A DNA stretch of 64,000 nucleotides from Deinococcus ruber (GTDB lineage: Bacteria; Deinococcota; Deinococci; Deinococcales; Deinococcaceae), in NCBI RefSeq assembly GCF_014648095.1, contig NZ_BMQL01000023.1, positions 1 to 64,000 of the forward strand. Direction: 5' to 3'. The position numbers and the translations under genes are program-made. This document shows positions 45,864 to 54,066 of the stretch, piece by piece (the stretch's first letter is position 1; the number at the start of each line of letters is the position of its first letter). The notes below the pieces were generated by a model that worked only from the letters and a program-made list of their open reading frames with translations, searched no databases and was not told the origin of the DNA.

Positions 45864-45869
45864 AGTATA
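45864..45869 (-). promoter_or_regulatory. -10 box in front of the AtzG-like gene
   Basis: On the minus strand TATACT ends 6 nt before the GTG at 45857, a leaderless arrangement. It supports this start over the longer open frame. Confidence 0.5.
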
Positions 45870-46295
45870 CCGAGCGCCCCAAGCGCGTCCGGGAAGACGA
45901 GCAGACCAGTGGGGACGGATCTGCACTCTCAGGGACCGCATGAGCGTCGAAGCAGAATTTCCCGCTCCTCATTCATTCGGCAAAACGCGACGGTGAAGAG
46001 GAATCGAGGCAGCGTCTGGAATGGCATGCCCCGCATATGCCTGATGGACGCGATCTGCTGGATGAATCCACTGTCGGCTCGGCTGAAATGAACAACAGGT
46101 CAATTGAGGGTGGGCCCGTCCGGTACTCCCCAGAGCATCAGACATCTAGACCACGCGGCGGGTCAGGCCGCTTCCCCTGTCCATCCGGGAATGAGACGTC
46201 GCCCGTTGACTCTTCGGGCGCGGCCTTGAGGTGGTTGAGCAATCCTTCCGACTCCGGTGCATCACGTTCAACTGTGAGTTCGGTCCGCGTTGCCG
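45870..46295. other. Non-coding region between the amidase unit and repA
   Basis: About 425 bp. A minus-strand frame of roughly 55 codons (containing MRGMPFQTLPRFLF, about 45950-46095) has a protein-like composition, but no start, ribosome binding site or family could be supported. Nothing else was recognised. Confidence 0.35.
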
Positions 46296-47690
46296 TCAGT
46301 CGGCGTTCAGAGCGTACAGCTGCTGGCGCAGCGACGCCACACACTCATCCTGGGTGCCTTCCGCCATCGAGCGCCGGACCATCGAGCGCAGCAGTTCCAG
46401 CGGCAACGCCCCAACTTCCAGCGCCTCGCGGATCATGTCGTACTGCCCGCCGGAGAAGCGCTTACCGAACGCGCCTTTGACCAGCAGGATGGTGTTCCTG
46501 ATGCGCTCAGTCTGGGTCATCTGCGCCCACTTTTCACGCTCAGCAATGTCCGGATCGACCTCTACGCGCGGCAGGCTCAGCAGCACCGGCTGTTGCGGCG
46601 CACCTGCGGACACTTTGGCGTGTTCTCCGTCGGCGACCACGCGCGGACGGTAGTCGTCCGGCGCGCGAATGAAGGACACCAGGAAGCCCGGGCCGACCTT
46701 GCGTTTGCCCTGGGTCATCGTTTCTACTTCGTCGATGCGGGCGCGAACTGCGTCACTGCCGAACTTCGAGATGAGTTCCCGCGCCATCCGGGGCGCGACG
46801 CCGCTGAGCGTCAGCCGGTCGTACACCGCCGGGTCACTCACCTCAACGGCATGCGCGAACACGTAGGTGATGCTGGTGTTTACGCCGCGTCCGGCGTACT
46901 CGACGCTACTGAGGTAGCGCGTGCCCAGCAGTTCCTCATGTGCCGCCTCCAACGTGCGGCGAATCCGCGCGGGCGTCAGATCCAGAATCCGCGCCCGACG
47001 TCCCCAGGCGATCAGGTTCATCTGCAACACGTCCACCCGCCGGTCCGGCTGGCTTGGATCGATGCGGCTGCCGTCCAGCAGGCGGTAGAGCGTGCGGGCC
47101 GACGGCTGCTCCAGCGCAGAGAGCAGCTGCGCGTCCAGGGGCTTGATGTAACCGCGCCGCAGACTTTCGGCGATCGCGGTCGGCAGCACCACGGTGATCC
47201 TGCTCTCGCGGTCGAATCCGCCGCCCGGTCCGGGTGTGTCGAAGACGATCTCGTGCAGATGCCGAAAGATCACCGTCTGGAAGCGTTTGCCGGTGTACCA
47301 GCCGCGCTCCACGTGGTAGTTGGTATGCGACAGCCGCATCAGCGACTCTTTCAGGCTCTTGTGATAGCGCCCGGAGGTGTCGAGACCCGCCCAGCGCAGG
47401 TAGCCGTTGGCGGTGTCGGATACCGCGTTGCTGGTTGGGCAGCCGGCTGCCAGGAACATGTTCTGGATGCCGATCATGATGTCGTTGTCGATGCCGTGCG
47501 GAACCAGGTATTCCAGTGTGCCGACGCACTTGACCGACACCTGTTCGCCCGCTTCGGGGTACGCGTCCTCCCAGCCGTGCGTGTCCTTGCTGATGCGCGT
47601 CTGCATCGAGATCAGACTCAGCCGGGCCAGGTTCAGCTCATCGAACGGACGGGCCAGACCGGTCTTCTCCGAGCGGCGCTCCATGGTCAT
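46296..47690 (-). CDS. repA: Replication initiator protein RepA (Deinococcus plasmid type)
   Basis: Initiator of replication of this replicon, binding the iterons upstream of its gene. The 464-residue product (from the ATG at 47690; an upstream in-frame TTG at 47726 would add 12 residues) contains the N-terminal winged-helix region typical of RPA-type initiators: ELNLARLSLISMQTRI, GIDNDIMIGIQNMFLAAG, GYLRWAGLDTSGRYHKSLKESLMRLS and a second region with LLSALEQPSARTLYRLLDG and the conserved WGRRARILDLTPARIRRTL. No Shine-Dalgarno precedes either start; a TAACAT ends 7 nt before the ATG. No ParA/ParB genes are adjacent, so partition genes must lie outside the window or elsewhere. Confidence 0.85.
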   Translation of the reverse strand: MTMERRSEKTGLARPFDELNLARLSLISMQTRISKDTHGWEDAYPEAGEQVSVKCVGTLEYLVPHGIDNDIMIGIQNMFLAAGCPTSNAVSDTANGYLRWAGLDTSGRYHKSLKESLMRLSHTNYHVERGWYTGKRFQTVIFRHLHEIVFDTPGPGGGFDRESRITVVLPTAIAESLRRGYIKPLDAQLLSALEQPSARTLYRLLDGSRIDPSQPDRRVDVLQMNLIAWGRRARILDLTPARIRRTLEAAHEELLGTRYLSSVEYAGRGVNTSITYVFAHAVEVSDPAVYDRLTLSGVAPRMARELISKFGSDAVRARIDEVETMTQGKRKVGPGFLVSFIRAPDDYRPRVVADGEHAKVSAGAPQQPVLLSLPRVEVDPDIAEREKWAQMTQTERIRNTILLVKGAFGKRFSGGQYDMIREALEVGALPLELLRSMVRRSMAEGTQDECVASLRQQLYALNAD

Positions 47691-47760
47691 GCTGTTGATG
47701 TTAATGTTTAATTCTTTAAAAGACAAAGAAAAAAAGATGTTGTCAACAACAAGGCGCTTT
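47691..47760. other. AT-rich stretch next to the iterons (possible unwinding region)
   Basis: This is one of the most AT-rich segments of the window (runs such as TTAATTCTTTAAAA and GAAAAAAAG) between repA and the first iteron. It includes a small palindrome GTTGTCAACAAC near 47738-47749. AT-rich DNA beside iterons is the usual place where a plasmid origin opens. It also carries the repA promoter. Confidence 0.55.
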
Positions 47761-47803
47761 CAGAATGTGCGTGGTGGACGAGAAAAAAATACCGAACGTG
47801 CCC

Positions 47804-48248
47804 AAGTGTCCGCAGGACGGAGGGTCCAATCTGCCGAAGTGTCCGCAGGAAAGGGCGTCGCAGGTGCCGAAGTGTCCAGAGTTCGTGTTCTGCACGCGCC
47901 AAAGTGTCCGCAGCCGCGGGTGTCTGAATGTGCCGAAGTGTCCGTAAGAAGCACGAACTGCCGATAAAGTGGCCTCCAGGCCGTGCTGGACGGGCGGCAC
48001 CGTTGAAACAGACCAAAGTGTCCGTTCTGCCGACATGCCAAAGTGTCCGCAGGTGAACGCATCCAGATGTGCCAAAGTGTCCGCAGGAGTCCACCAGCAA
48101 CCAGACGACCCGCCTCTTCCCGTGCAGGACAGCTCGGAAGGTCTGTTCATGCCAAAGTGTCCGCAGACGTACGCCGCCCGTCACTTGCCAAAGTGTCCGC
48201 AGGGGCGCGACGGTCATTTCCTGCCCAGGTTGACCAAAGTGTCCGCAG
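47804..48248 (+). repeat. Eleven iterons, origin of replication
   Basis: The core AAGTGTCCGCAG occurs eleven times in one orientation at 47804, 47837, 47870, 47902, 47936, 48016, 48041, 48075, 48155, 48191 and 48237. Most copies are preceded by GCCA or GCCG. Copies at 47870, 47936 and 48016 differ in the last bases. Spacing is mainly 32-36 bp (about three helical turns), with one 25-bp step, one 46-bp step and two 80-bp gaps, where a copy may have decayed. The array is directly upstream of repA, so this is the probable vegetative origin and copy-control region. Confidence 0.9.
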
Positions 48249-48440
48249 ACGACCGAGTGAGGTGGGCGACGTCGTTCCGCACGCAGCGTGGCTGCGATGG
48301 CTCGACGTCCCTCCATTGAAACGCCGCCCGGAATACGCCAGGCTGACAGCCGCCCTGAGAAGCACCTGGCCCGTCTCTATGCAATCTGGAATGCGTTGTA
48401 GACGACTTCTTCTGGCGGCCGGGCATGGAGGAAGTCCAGT

Positions 48441-48577
48441 TATTGATACCTGCATAAGTTGGTGACGCCTTTGCTCCCATAGAGCCATCGCGGAGGACAA
48501 TCCAATGGCGTACGGGTCAGCATTACGAACAGCAAGTCAACAGGTCAAGCTGTCCCGAACTTATGCAGGTATCAATA
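48441..48577. mobile_element. MITE-like element with 20-bp terminal inverted repeats
   Basis: TATTGATACCTGCATAAGTT (48441-48460) has an exact reverse complement at 48558-48577; the element is 137 bp long. The interior has no transposase gene. The ends look like IS termini (inward-facing, starting with TATTGATACC), so this is likely a non-autonomous miniature element mobilised by a full IS elsewhere in the genome. It sits between the iterons and the sugar isomerase-like gene. Confidence 0.65.
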
Positions 48578-48584
48578 GCTCAGC

Positions 48585-48606
48585 CCACCCTCCGCGATGA
48601 GGGTGG
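48585..48606. terminator. Small hairpin after the MITE-like element
   Basis: CCACCCTC (48585-48592) pairs with GAGGGTGG (48599-48606) over a 6-nt loop. It lies just before the ATG at 48620. It may be a terminator against read-through from the element or may shape the 5' leader of the next gene; no T-run follows. Confidence 0.35.
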
Positions 48607-48619
48607 TATAACCCCATCC

Positions 48620-49480
48620 ATGCGTTTACACAGCTTCCGCCATCTGTGGGGAGTTTCCCTTCCATTGGAGCAGGCTGCCGAGCAATTTCGTCAGCAGGGC
48701 TACGCCGGTCTGGAGAACCACTTCGGCGATGCCCAGACCAGACGCCACGCCCGGTCTGTCCTGGCGGCCACCGGCATGCTCAACGTCGCGATGGTCTTCA
48801 CTCAGCCGCATCCGGTGGCTGGCCATACCGTACAGGCCCATCTGGACAGTTTGGCGCAGGGACTCGCCGAAGCCCTGGACACCGAGCCGGTGTGCGTCAA
48901 TGTGCATGCAGGCTACGACGCCTGGGATGAGGCGGATACGCTGCGCTTCTTCGAGGGGGCCAGTCGCCTCGGTGCCCGGCTGAGCATTCCGGTGGGCTTC
49001 GAGACGCACCGGGGACGCTCGCTGAATACGCCGTGGCGCACCCTGATGGTGCTGGACCACTTCCCGGACGTGCGTCTCACGCTGGATCTCAGTCACTGGG
49101 TGCTGGTGTGCGAACGCCTGCCCGACGACCAGCAGACCGCCCTCCAGGCAGCAGCGCAGGCGTGTGTGCATCTGCATGCCCGCGTCGGCTCCGAGCAGGC
49201 ACCGCAGCTCAATGACCCGCGAGCGCCGGAACACGCCCGGCTGGTGGCGTGGTTCGAAGCGCAGTGGCGGCGGGTCTGGCAGGCCCAGCAGGCACGAGGC
49301 GACGCCGTGTCGACCCTGACCCCGGAATTTGGGCCACCCGACTATCAGCCGACGCTGCCGTATACCGGCGCAGTGATCAGCGATCTGGCGGACGTGTGTA
49401 ACTGGATGCGCGACCGATTGGCCGACCGCTTTGCCCGCGCGGGTGCGTCTGCCGCCGCTGACATCTATACAGTAGGCTGA
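48620..49480 (+). CDS. TIM-barrel sugar phosphate isomerase/epimerase-like protein
   Basis: A 286-residue protein with the xylose isomerase-like TIM-barrel pattern: FRHLWGVSLPLEQAAEQFRQQGYAGLEN, VCVNVHAGYDAWDEADTLRFFEGASRL, IPVGFETHRGRSL, VRLTLDLSHWVLV, CVHLHARVG and LTPEFGPPDYQ. The Glu (FETH), Asp/His (DLSH) and C-terminal Glu are in the places of the metal ligands of the family. The frame is open from 48563, but the ATG at 48620 starts the first strand and is preferred. It is an isolated gene. It could work with the sugar ABC transporter and the Gfo/Idh/MocA dehydrogenase at 55-60 kb, a grouping common in inositol-type or rare-sugar catabolism, but that is inference. Confidence 0.82.
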   Translation: MRLHSFRHLWGVSLPLEQAAEQFRQQGYAGLENHFGDAQTRRHARSVLAATGMLNVAMVFTQPHPVAGHTVQAHLDSLAQGLAEALDTEPVCVNVHAGYDAWDEADTLRFFEGASRLGARLSIPVGFETHRGRSLNTPWRTLMVLDHFPDVRLTLDLSHWVLVCERLPDDQQTALQAAAQACVHLHARVGSEQAPQLNDPRAPEHARLVAWFEAQWRRVWQAQQARGDAVSTLTPEFGPPDYQPTLPYTGAVISDLADVCNWMRDRLADRFARAGASAAADIYTVG

Positions 49481-50056
49481 GAAAGGAGAGACGCCGCACG
49501 TCCTGGAAGAACAGCGGTCTTGCGCCGCAGGGAACGGCCTGTGTCGCGAGCCGCCGGAGGTTCTGCCGCCAATCTACCGTGTCACCTACAATGCAGCGGT
49601 GATGCCGTCCCGAGGGGCTCTCACAGGGTCTGAACGTCACAGGGAACCATGTGGACATTGCCACAGCGGTCTTCCCGGCACACCCAGACATTCGGCCCCT
49701 TCCCAGAGGAGCGGTCAGGACCGGAAGAAAGCAAGCCGCCGCCTGAACGGTCATAGGCAGCCCAGCAGGAACGCTGTGACAGGAAGAGCTCGGGGATCAG
49801 CGTATGTAGGGTGTCAGACGCAGGTTCGTTAGGGCACCGCTGATGACCGTGCTGACGGCGGGCGGGCACAACTTCTCGCCCAGGTAACTCAGGGTATACC
49901 CTCGTCCTGCCCTGACCGCCAACACGACCTGACCAGAGATGGAGCGGTTCTGGACGTTGTTCATGCTGGTAAAGAGCTGTTCCTGGGCAGGCAGACCACC
50001 TACCACAGTTCGGCGCTGGCTGCTGAGCTCGACGCTGTTCATCATCGCTGGACAGA
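49481..50056. other. Region without a supported gene
   Basis: About 575 bp after the isomerase-like gene. A minus-strand frame at 49797-50045 (ending GALTNLRLTPYIR) has a protein-like composition over its last 50 codons but no recognisable family or ribosome binding site, so it is either a very small unknown gene or a fragment. No strong RNA structure was recognised. Confidence 0.35.
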
Positions 50057-50393
50057 ATGGGGGGGGGCTACCAGGACGCTCAGGCCGTCTGGAACGCCAA
50101 CGACCGCGGCTTGGACGCTGCTGTCATCGTCCGGCCCCACAGTGCCCAGGGCCTGGCCGGGAGGGACGCCCTGGACGAACGGCTGACCAGCGCCGTGCGC
50201 AGCGGCGGACACAGCCTGTGCGGCCTGAGCAATGTTGAGGGCGGACTGGTCATCGCCCTGAGCAGCATGAAAGGCATCAGCGTGAACACCGAGACGCGCC
50301 TCCTGCGCCCGGAACCTTGCCCTACCGTACCTGGGGCGAGGTATCCGGGGCGCTTTACCTGCCTAGCCTGGGCATCACCACCAGGGGTGTGAC
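50057..50393 (+). pseudogene. FAD-linked oxidase (BBE-type) N-terminal fragment
   Basis: The frame reads QDAQAVWNANDRGLDAAVIVRPHS, then SAVRSGGHSLCGLSNVEGGLVIALSSMKGISVNTETRLLRPE. This matches the FAD-binding domain of berberine-bridge-type oxidases, including the VRSGGHS flavin-attachment region. After about 50310 the frame shifts and only a short, partly recognisable tail (TWGEVSGALYLPSLGITTRGVTTQ) follows. The C-terminal three quarters are missing. The fragment starts in a run of nine G (50059-50067), a likely site of slippage. It is a relic, not a working enzyme. Confidence 0.7.
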
Positions 50394-50755
50394 GACCCAG
50401 GTATGAAGGTCAATCCGCTGCAGGATGGATGTTCCCAAAGGGTGGTGTTCAACAGATTGGAGGAGCTCCCGGGGTCCAGCACAGTGGTAGAGCCGATGCA
50501 CACGGTAGGCGACCTGAGCGTCTTGCACAGGGGTGAATCAGCTCGCCTACCGACCGCTCCTGCCGAACCCTAGAGCTGGCACCGTGCCACCTCACCCGTG
50601 AACGTTCCAGCTGACGTTCGCAGGGAATTTTGACTGTCTGAAGGCAAGGCAGTACGACCGTTCTTGGCTTGATATGCGCGATCTGGAATGCACTCAATTG
50701 CCGATCTGCTTCACTCAACCTCACAAAGGGGTATGCTACCATCCGCGAAGCCAAA
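50394..50755. promoter_or_regulatory. Region upstream of the phytochrome operon with candidate promoter
   Basis: No gene is seen. A possible promoter for bphO is TTCACT (50710-50715) and TATGCT (50732-50737) with 16-bp spacing, 18 bp before the first ATG. The match is moderate. Confidence 0.4.
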
Positions 50756-51307
50756 ATGATGATGTCACGCTTGAGAGAAGCCACCCGAGATCAGCACCAA
50801 GCCGTCGAAGCCCTAATGCCGGTGATGCAACCTACCCTGACCACAGCGGATTACGCTCAGTTGCTGAGTCACCTGCACGCCGTTGTGCATCCGCTGGAAG
50901 CGCAGCTGCTGACGCTTGGTCTGCCGAATGTCTTCGATCTTCAGCGGCGCACCAAAGCCGCCCTGCTGCGCCGTGATCTGACATGGTTTCCAGCGGTTCC
51001 TACCCTACCTTCTGTGCCTGCGACACTCGCTGGGGTGGCCGAAGGACTCGGTGCGCTGTATGTCCTTGAAGGTGCCACGCTGGGAGGGCAGGTCATCTCG
51101 CGTCATCTCCATCACACGCTTGGACTCACTCCTGAGCGCGGGGGTGCTTATTTTTTCGGATACGGGTCTTCCACCCGCCAGATGTGGCAGACGTTTAGCC
51201 ACGCCATGAATCAGTGGGTACCGCAGGACGACCAACTCCGTGTCATCGCGGGAGCACACAGCACGTTCCAGCTGTTTGAACATCGTCTTCAGGAGCTCCT
51301 GTCATGA
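50756..51307 (+). CDS. bphO: Heme oxygenase, biliverdin-producing (BphO)
   Basis: Cleaves heme to biliverdin IX-alpha, the chromophore of the phytochrome encoded next. The 183-residue product has the proximal heme His near the N-terminus (REATRDQHQAVEALMP, His14) and the distal-helix motif GALYVLEGATLGGQVISRHL. Three consecutive ATG codons (50756, 50759, 50762) are possible starts and no good Shine-Dalgarno helps to choose; the frame is open further upstream without similarity. The stop overlaps the bphP start by 4 bp (ATGA). It is the first gene of the bphO-bphP-bphR operon. Confidence 0.92.
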   Translation: MMMSRLREATRDQHQAVEALMPVMQPTLTTADYAQLLSHLHAVVHPLEAQLLTLGLPNVFDLQRRTKAALLRRDLTWFPAVPTLPSVPATLAGVAEGLGALYVLEGATLGGQVISRHLHHTLGLTPERGGAYFFGYGSSTRQMWQTFSHAMNQWVPQDDQLRVIAGAHSTFQLFEHRLQELLS

Positions 51308-53553
51308 CGGGCGAACCAGCACAGCTGTTGCCGCCCACGTATCTGGGGGGACCGCCGGTCACGACCGAGAACTGTGAACGCGAACCGATCCACATCCCAG
51401 GCAGCATTCAGCCGCACGGAGTGGTCATCACCGTGGACGCGGAGACGTCCCTCATTCAACAGGTCAGCGTCAACGCTGGGCTTCATCTGGGGTATTCGCC
51501 GGATGCGCTGTTGGGGCAACCGCTGAGTATGCTGATACGTGAAGCGGCCCTTCGGGCACTCGCGGTGGCCCTTCCAGCCGGCATTCCCGATGACGTGCAA
51601 TACCGGGTGATGCTGGATCTGTCCTCGGGCCGCACGGCCCTGACGGCCCACCGAACTGCTGACCTGCTCATCCTGGAATTTGAAGCTGCGGAAGCCGATG
51701 ACGCCACTGGGCCTCAGGCGCTGCGCAACGCGGTGTTCGCGCTGGAAAGCGCTCCGAGCCTCATGAGCCTGGCGGACATGGCGGCGCGGGCGGTACGTGA
51801 CCTCAGCGGGTTCGACCGGGTGATGATCTACCGATTTGCGGAGGACAACAGTGGTGAAGTCATTGCGGAAGCGCGGCGTGACGATCTGCATTCCTTTTTA
51901 GGCCATCTGTTTCCCGAGTCAGACATCCCGCCGCAGGCCCGCGCGCTGTATGTCCGACATCTCCTGCGTCTCACGGCGGATACGCAGGCGACGCCCATTC
52001 CTCTGGAGCCGCTGCTGAATCCTCAGACTGCCCAGCCAACCCCGCTGGGGGGAGCGGTATTGCGTTCCACCTCCCCGATGCACCTGCAGTACCTGCGGAA
52101 TATGGGGGTCAGATCGAGCTTGTCCGTGTCGATCGTGGTCGATGGGCGGTTGTGGGGCCTGATCGCCTGCCATCACCAGACCGCGTTCGTGGTGCCGCCC
52201 GCCACGCGTACCGCCCTGGAGTACTTGGGACGCCTGCTGAACCTTCAGGTGCAGCTCAAGCACCAGGCGGACATCGAGCAGTTCCGGCAGCACCTGCTGG
52301 ACCGGCGAACAGCGGTCGTGCACGCGGCGACGCATTCGGTCGCGCCTCTGGATACCCTGGGAGACGAGGCGTTGGATCTGATGGGTATGATGCGGGCCTC
52401 CGGAATGATCCTGTTCTTCGAAGGCCGCTGGCAGGCGCAAGGCGACACCCCCGAGCCTGCTCAGGTGGAGGCGCTCCTCATGTGGCTGCGCTCCCAGGAA
52501 GGCACGCTGTTTCACACCGACGTCCTTTCAGCGCATTGGGCACCTGCGGCCGCGTACACGCAGTGTGCAAGCGGCTTACTGGCCATCAGTGTGGGCGCCG
52601 GATGGAATGAAGGTGTGATCTGGCTGCGCCCGGAACGGATCATGTCGGCTGCCTGGGGCGGCGCGACACCGGAGCACGCCAAAGATGCCCTGGGCCCCCG
52701 CCGGTCGTTCGAGACATACGTCGAGACTGTGCAGGCCCATAGTCTGCCGTGGCATGCTGGGGAGAGAGCAGAGGCGCAGGAACTTCAACGCGCCCTTACG
52801 GCTGCGTTGGGTGCACGTCTGAACGTAATCCGTTCACTGAACGCCGCCTTGCAGCAGTCGAACGCCGAATGGCGACAGTACGCCTTCGTGATCGCGCACG
52901 ACATGCAGGAACCGGTGCGCCTGATCACGCAGTTCACGGAACTCTTTCATCTCCGGTACCGGCAGCAGGTGGACGAGGGCGGCGAGCGCCTGATCCATTT
53001 CATGCTGCAAGAAACAGCGCGGCTGTCCAGCCTGACTCAGGATCTGCATACCTACACAGCCCTGCTGTCCGCGCCGCTTCCGGTGCGCCGCCCAGTGGAT
53101 CTCGCGCGGCTGGTCAACGAGGTCCTGCACACGTTGGAATCCCAACGTCATAGGAGCGGCGGGACCGTGCAGATCGACGGGCCGCTGCCCACCGTGGAGG
53201 CGGACGCTGCGCGGCTCCGGGAGTTACTGATCCACCTCCTGAAGAATGCGCTGACGTTCGGTGGGCCGCAACCCGCCGTGCGCCTTGGCGCTCACCGTAG
53301 CAAGAACGCGTGGGACATCACGGTTCAGGACGCCGGAGACGGAATAGCTCCGGAATACCACGACAAGGTCTTCGGCCTGTTCCAGCGTCTGGGACACCGG
53401 GAGGATTCCGCTGGAAATGGAATCGGTCTGGCGCTGTGCAGAAAAATTGCTGAGTTGCACGGCGGAACGCTGCACCTTACCTCCAGATTGGGACACGGAG
53501 CCACCTTCTCGTTTCACCTGCCTGACCTGGTGGAGGGCCTGCATGGAGCGTGA
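51304..53553 (+). CDS. bphP: Bacteriophytochrome histidine kinase (BphP)
   Basis: Red/far-red photoreceptor kinase of 749 residues with PAS-GAF-PHY-HisKA-HATPase order. Biliverdin-binding Cys24 lies in TENCEREPIHIPGSIQPHG. The GAF domain has PESDIP (Asp207; PASDIP in most relatives) and His260/Tyr263 (MHLQYLRNMG). The PHY tongue carries GPRRSFETYVETV. The kinase His is His532 (IAHDMQEPVRLI), followed by LLKNALTF, DAGDGIAPEYHDKVFGLFQRLGHR and GNGIGLALCRKIAELHGG. Cys24, Asp207, His260 and His532 fall at the same numbers as in the well-studied D. radiodurans protein, so it is a close homologue. It is coupled to bphO (4-bp overlap) and bphR (11-bp overlap). Confidence 0.97.
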   Translation: MTGEPAQLLPPTYLGGPPVTTENCEREPIHIPGSIQPHGVVITVDAETSLIQQVSVNAGLHLGYSPDALLGQPLSMLIREAALRALAVALPAGIPDDVQYRVMLDLSSGRTALTAHRTADLLILEFEAAEADDATGPQALRNAVFALESAPSLMSLADMAARAVRDLSGFDRVMIYRFAEDNSGEVIAEARRDDLHSFLGHLFPESDIPPQARALYVRHLLRLTADTQATPIPLEPLLNPQTAQPTPLGGAVLRSTSPMHLQYLRNMGVRSSLSVSIVVDGRLWGLIACHHQTAFVVPPATRTALEYLGRLLNLQVQLKHQADIEQFRQHLLDRRTAVVHAATHSVAPLDTLGDEALDLMGMMRASGMILFFEGRWQAQGDTPEPAQVEALLMWLRSQEGTLFHTDVLSAHWAPAAAYTQCASGLLAISVGAGWNEGVIWLRPERIMSAAWGGATPEHAKDALGPRRSFETYVETVQAHSLPWHAGERAEAQELQRALTAALGARLNVIRSLNAALQQSNAEWRQYAFVIAHDMQEPVRLITQFTELFHLRYRQQVDEGGERLIHFMLQETARLSSLTQDLHTYTALLSAPLPVRRPVDLARLVNEVLHTLESQRHRSGGTVQIDGPLPTVEADAARLRELLIHLLKNALTFGGPQPAVRLGAHRSKNAWDITVQDAGDGIAPEYHDKVFGLFQRLGHREDSAGNGIGLALCRKIAELHGGTLHLTSRLGHGATFSFHLPDLVEGLHGA

Positions 53554-53980
53554 TTCCGTGCGTGTCTTGCTGGTTGAAGACAACCTCGCCGACGTTTTTC
53601 TGATTGAAGCAGCCCTCGAAACGTCCACGGTGCCGATCGAACTGAGTGTCGCCAGGGACGGTGTGGAAGCGCTCGAGCAGGTGCACGCTGCTGCTGCTGC
53701 CGCTTCCCTCCCGAACATGATCCTGCTAGACCTGAATATGCCCCGAATGAACGGCTTCGAGGTGCTGACGGCCCTCCGGGCACAACCAGCTCTCGCCCAT
53801 CTGGTAGTGGTGGTGTTCACCACATCCAACGCCCCGGAAGATGTCAAGCAGGCCTACGCGCTTCAAGCGAACGCCTACGTCAGCAAACCTGCGACTTTTG
53901 CTGAATTTGTGCGTCTTGTTCAGCTGCTGGAAGCGTTCTGGTTCGGTGCGGCTGAACTTCCAAGCACCTACGCCCGCTGA
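53543..53980 (+). CDS. bphR: Single-domain response regulator of the phytochrome (Rcp1-like)
   Basis: A 145-residue receiver domain without output domain. The acidic pocket is in VLLVEDNLADVFLIEAAL, the phospho-acceptor is Asp63 (MILLDLNMPRMNGFEVL), the conserved Thr is in VVVFTTSNAPEDV and the Lys in AYVSKPATF. The N-terminal EDN..D pattern and C-terminal extension resemble the Rcp1/BphR type that dimerises and pairs with phytochromes. The ATG at 53543 overlaps the end of bphP by 11 bp. The next downstream target is unknown. Confidence 0.93.
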   Translation: MERDSVRVLLVEDNLADVFLIEAALETSTVPIELSVARDGVEALEQVHAAAAAASLPNMILLDLNMPRMNGFEVLTALRAQPALAHLVVVVFTTSNAPEDVKQAYALQANAYVSKPATFAEFVRLVQLLEAFWFGAAELPSTYAR

Positions 53981-54028
53981 CCCAACACACGCACACGCTT
54001 CCACGACCACGTTGAGCGTTCGGAAGTT

Positions 54029-54066
54029 CGCCTGCTTCCTGCCTCCACGGGTCGCTGAAGCAGGCG
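54029..54066 (+). terminator. Hairpin downstream of bphR
   Basis: CGCCTGCTTC (54029-54038) pairs exactly with GAAGCAGGCG (54057-54066) across an 18-nt loop, starting 48 bp after the bphR stop. No T-run follows, so it is a candidate only. Confidence 0.5.

Noticed and set aside
47804..48248. The iteron array considered as a CRISPR array
   Set aside because: Repeats are only about 12-16 bp, spacing is uneven, there are no cas genes, and the array sits upstream of a replication initiator gene.
50057..50393. FAD oxidase fragment considered as a complete small flavoprotein
   Set aside because: Only the first part of the FAD-binding domain is present and the frame is lost afterwards; the remainder of the fold is missing.
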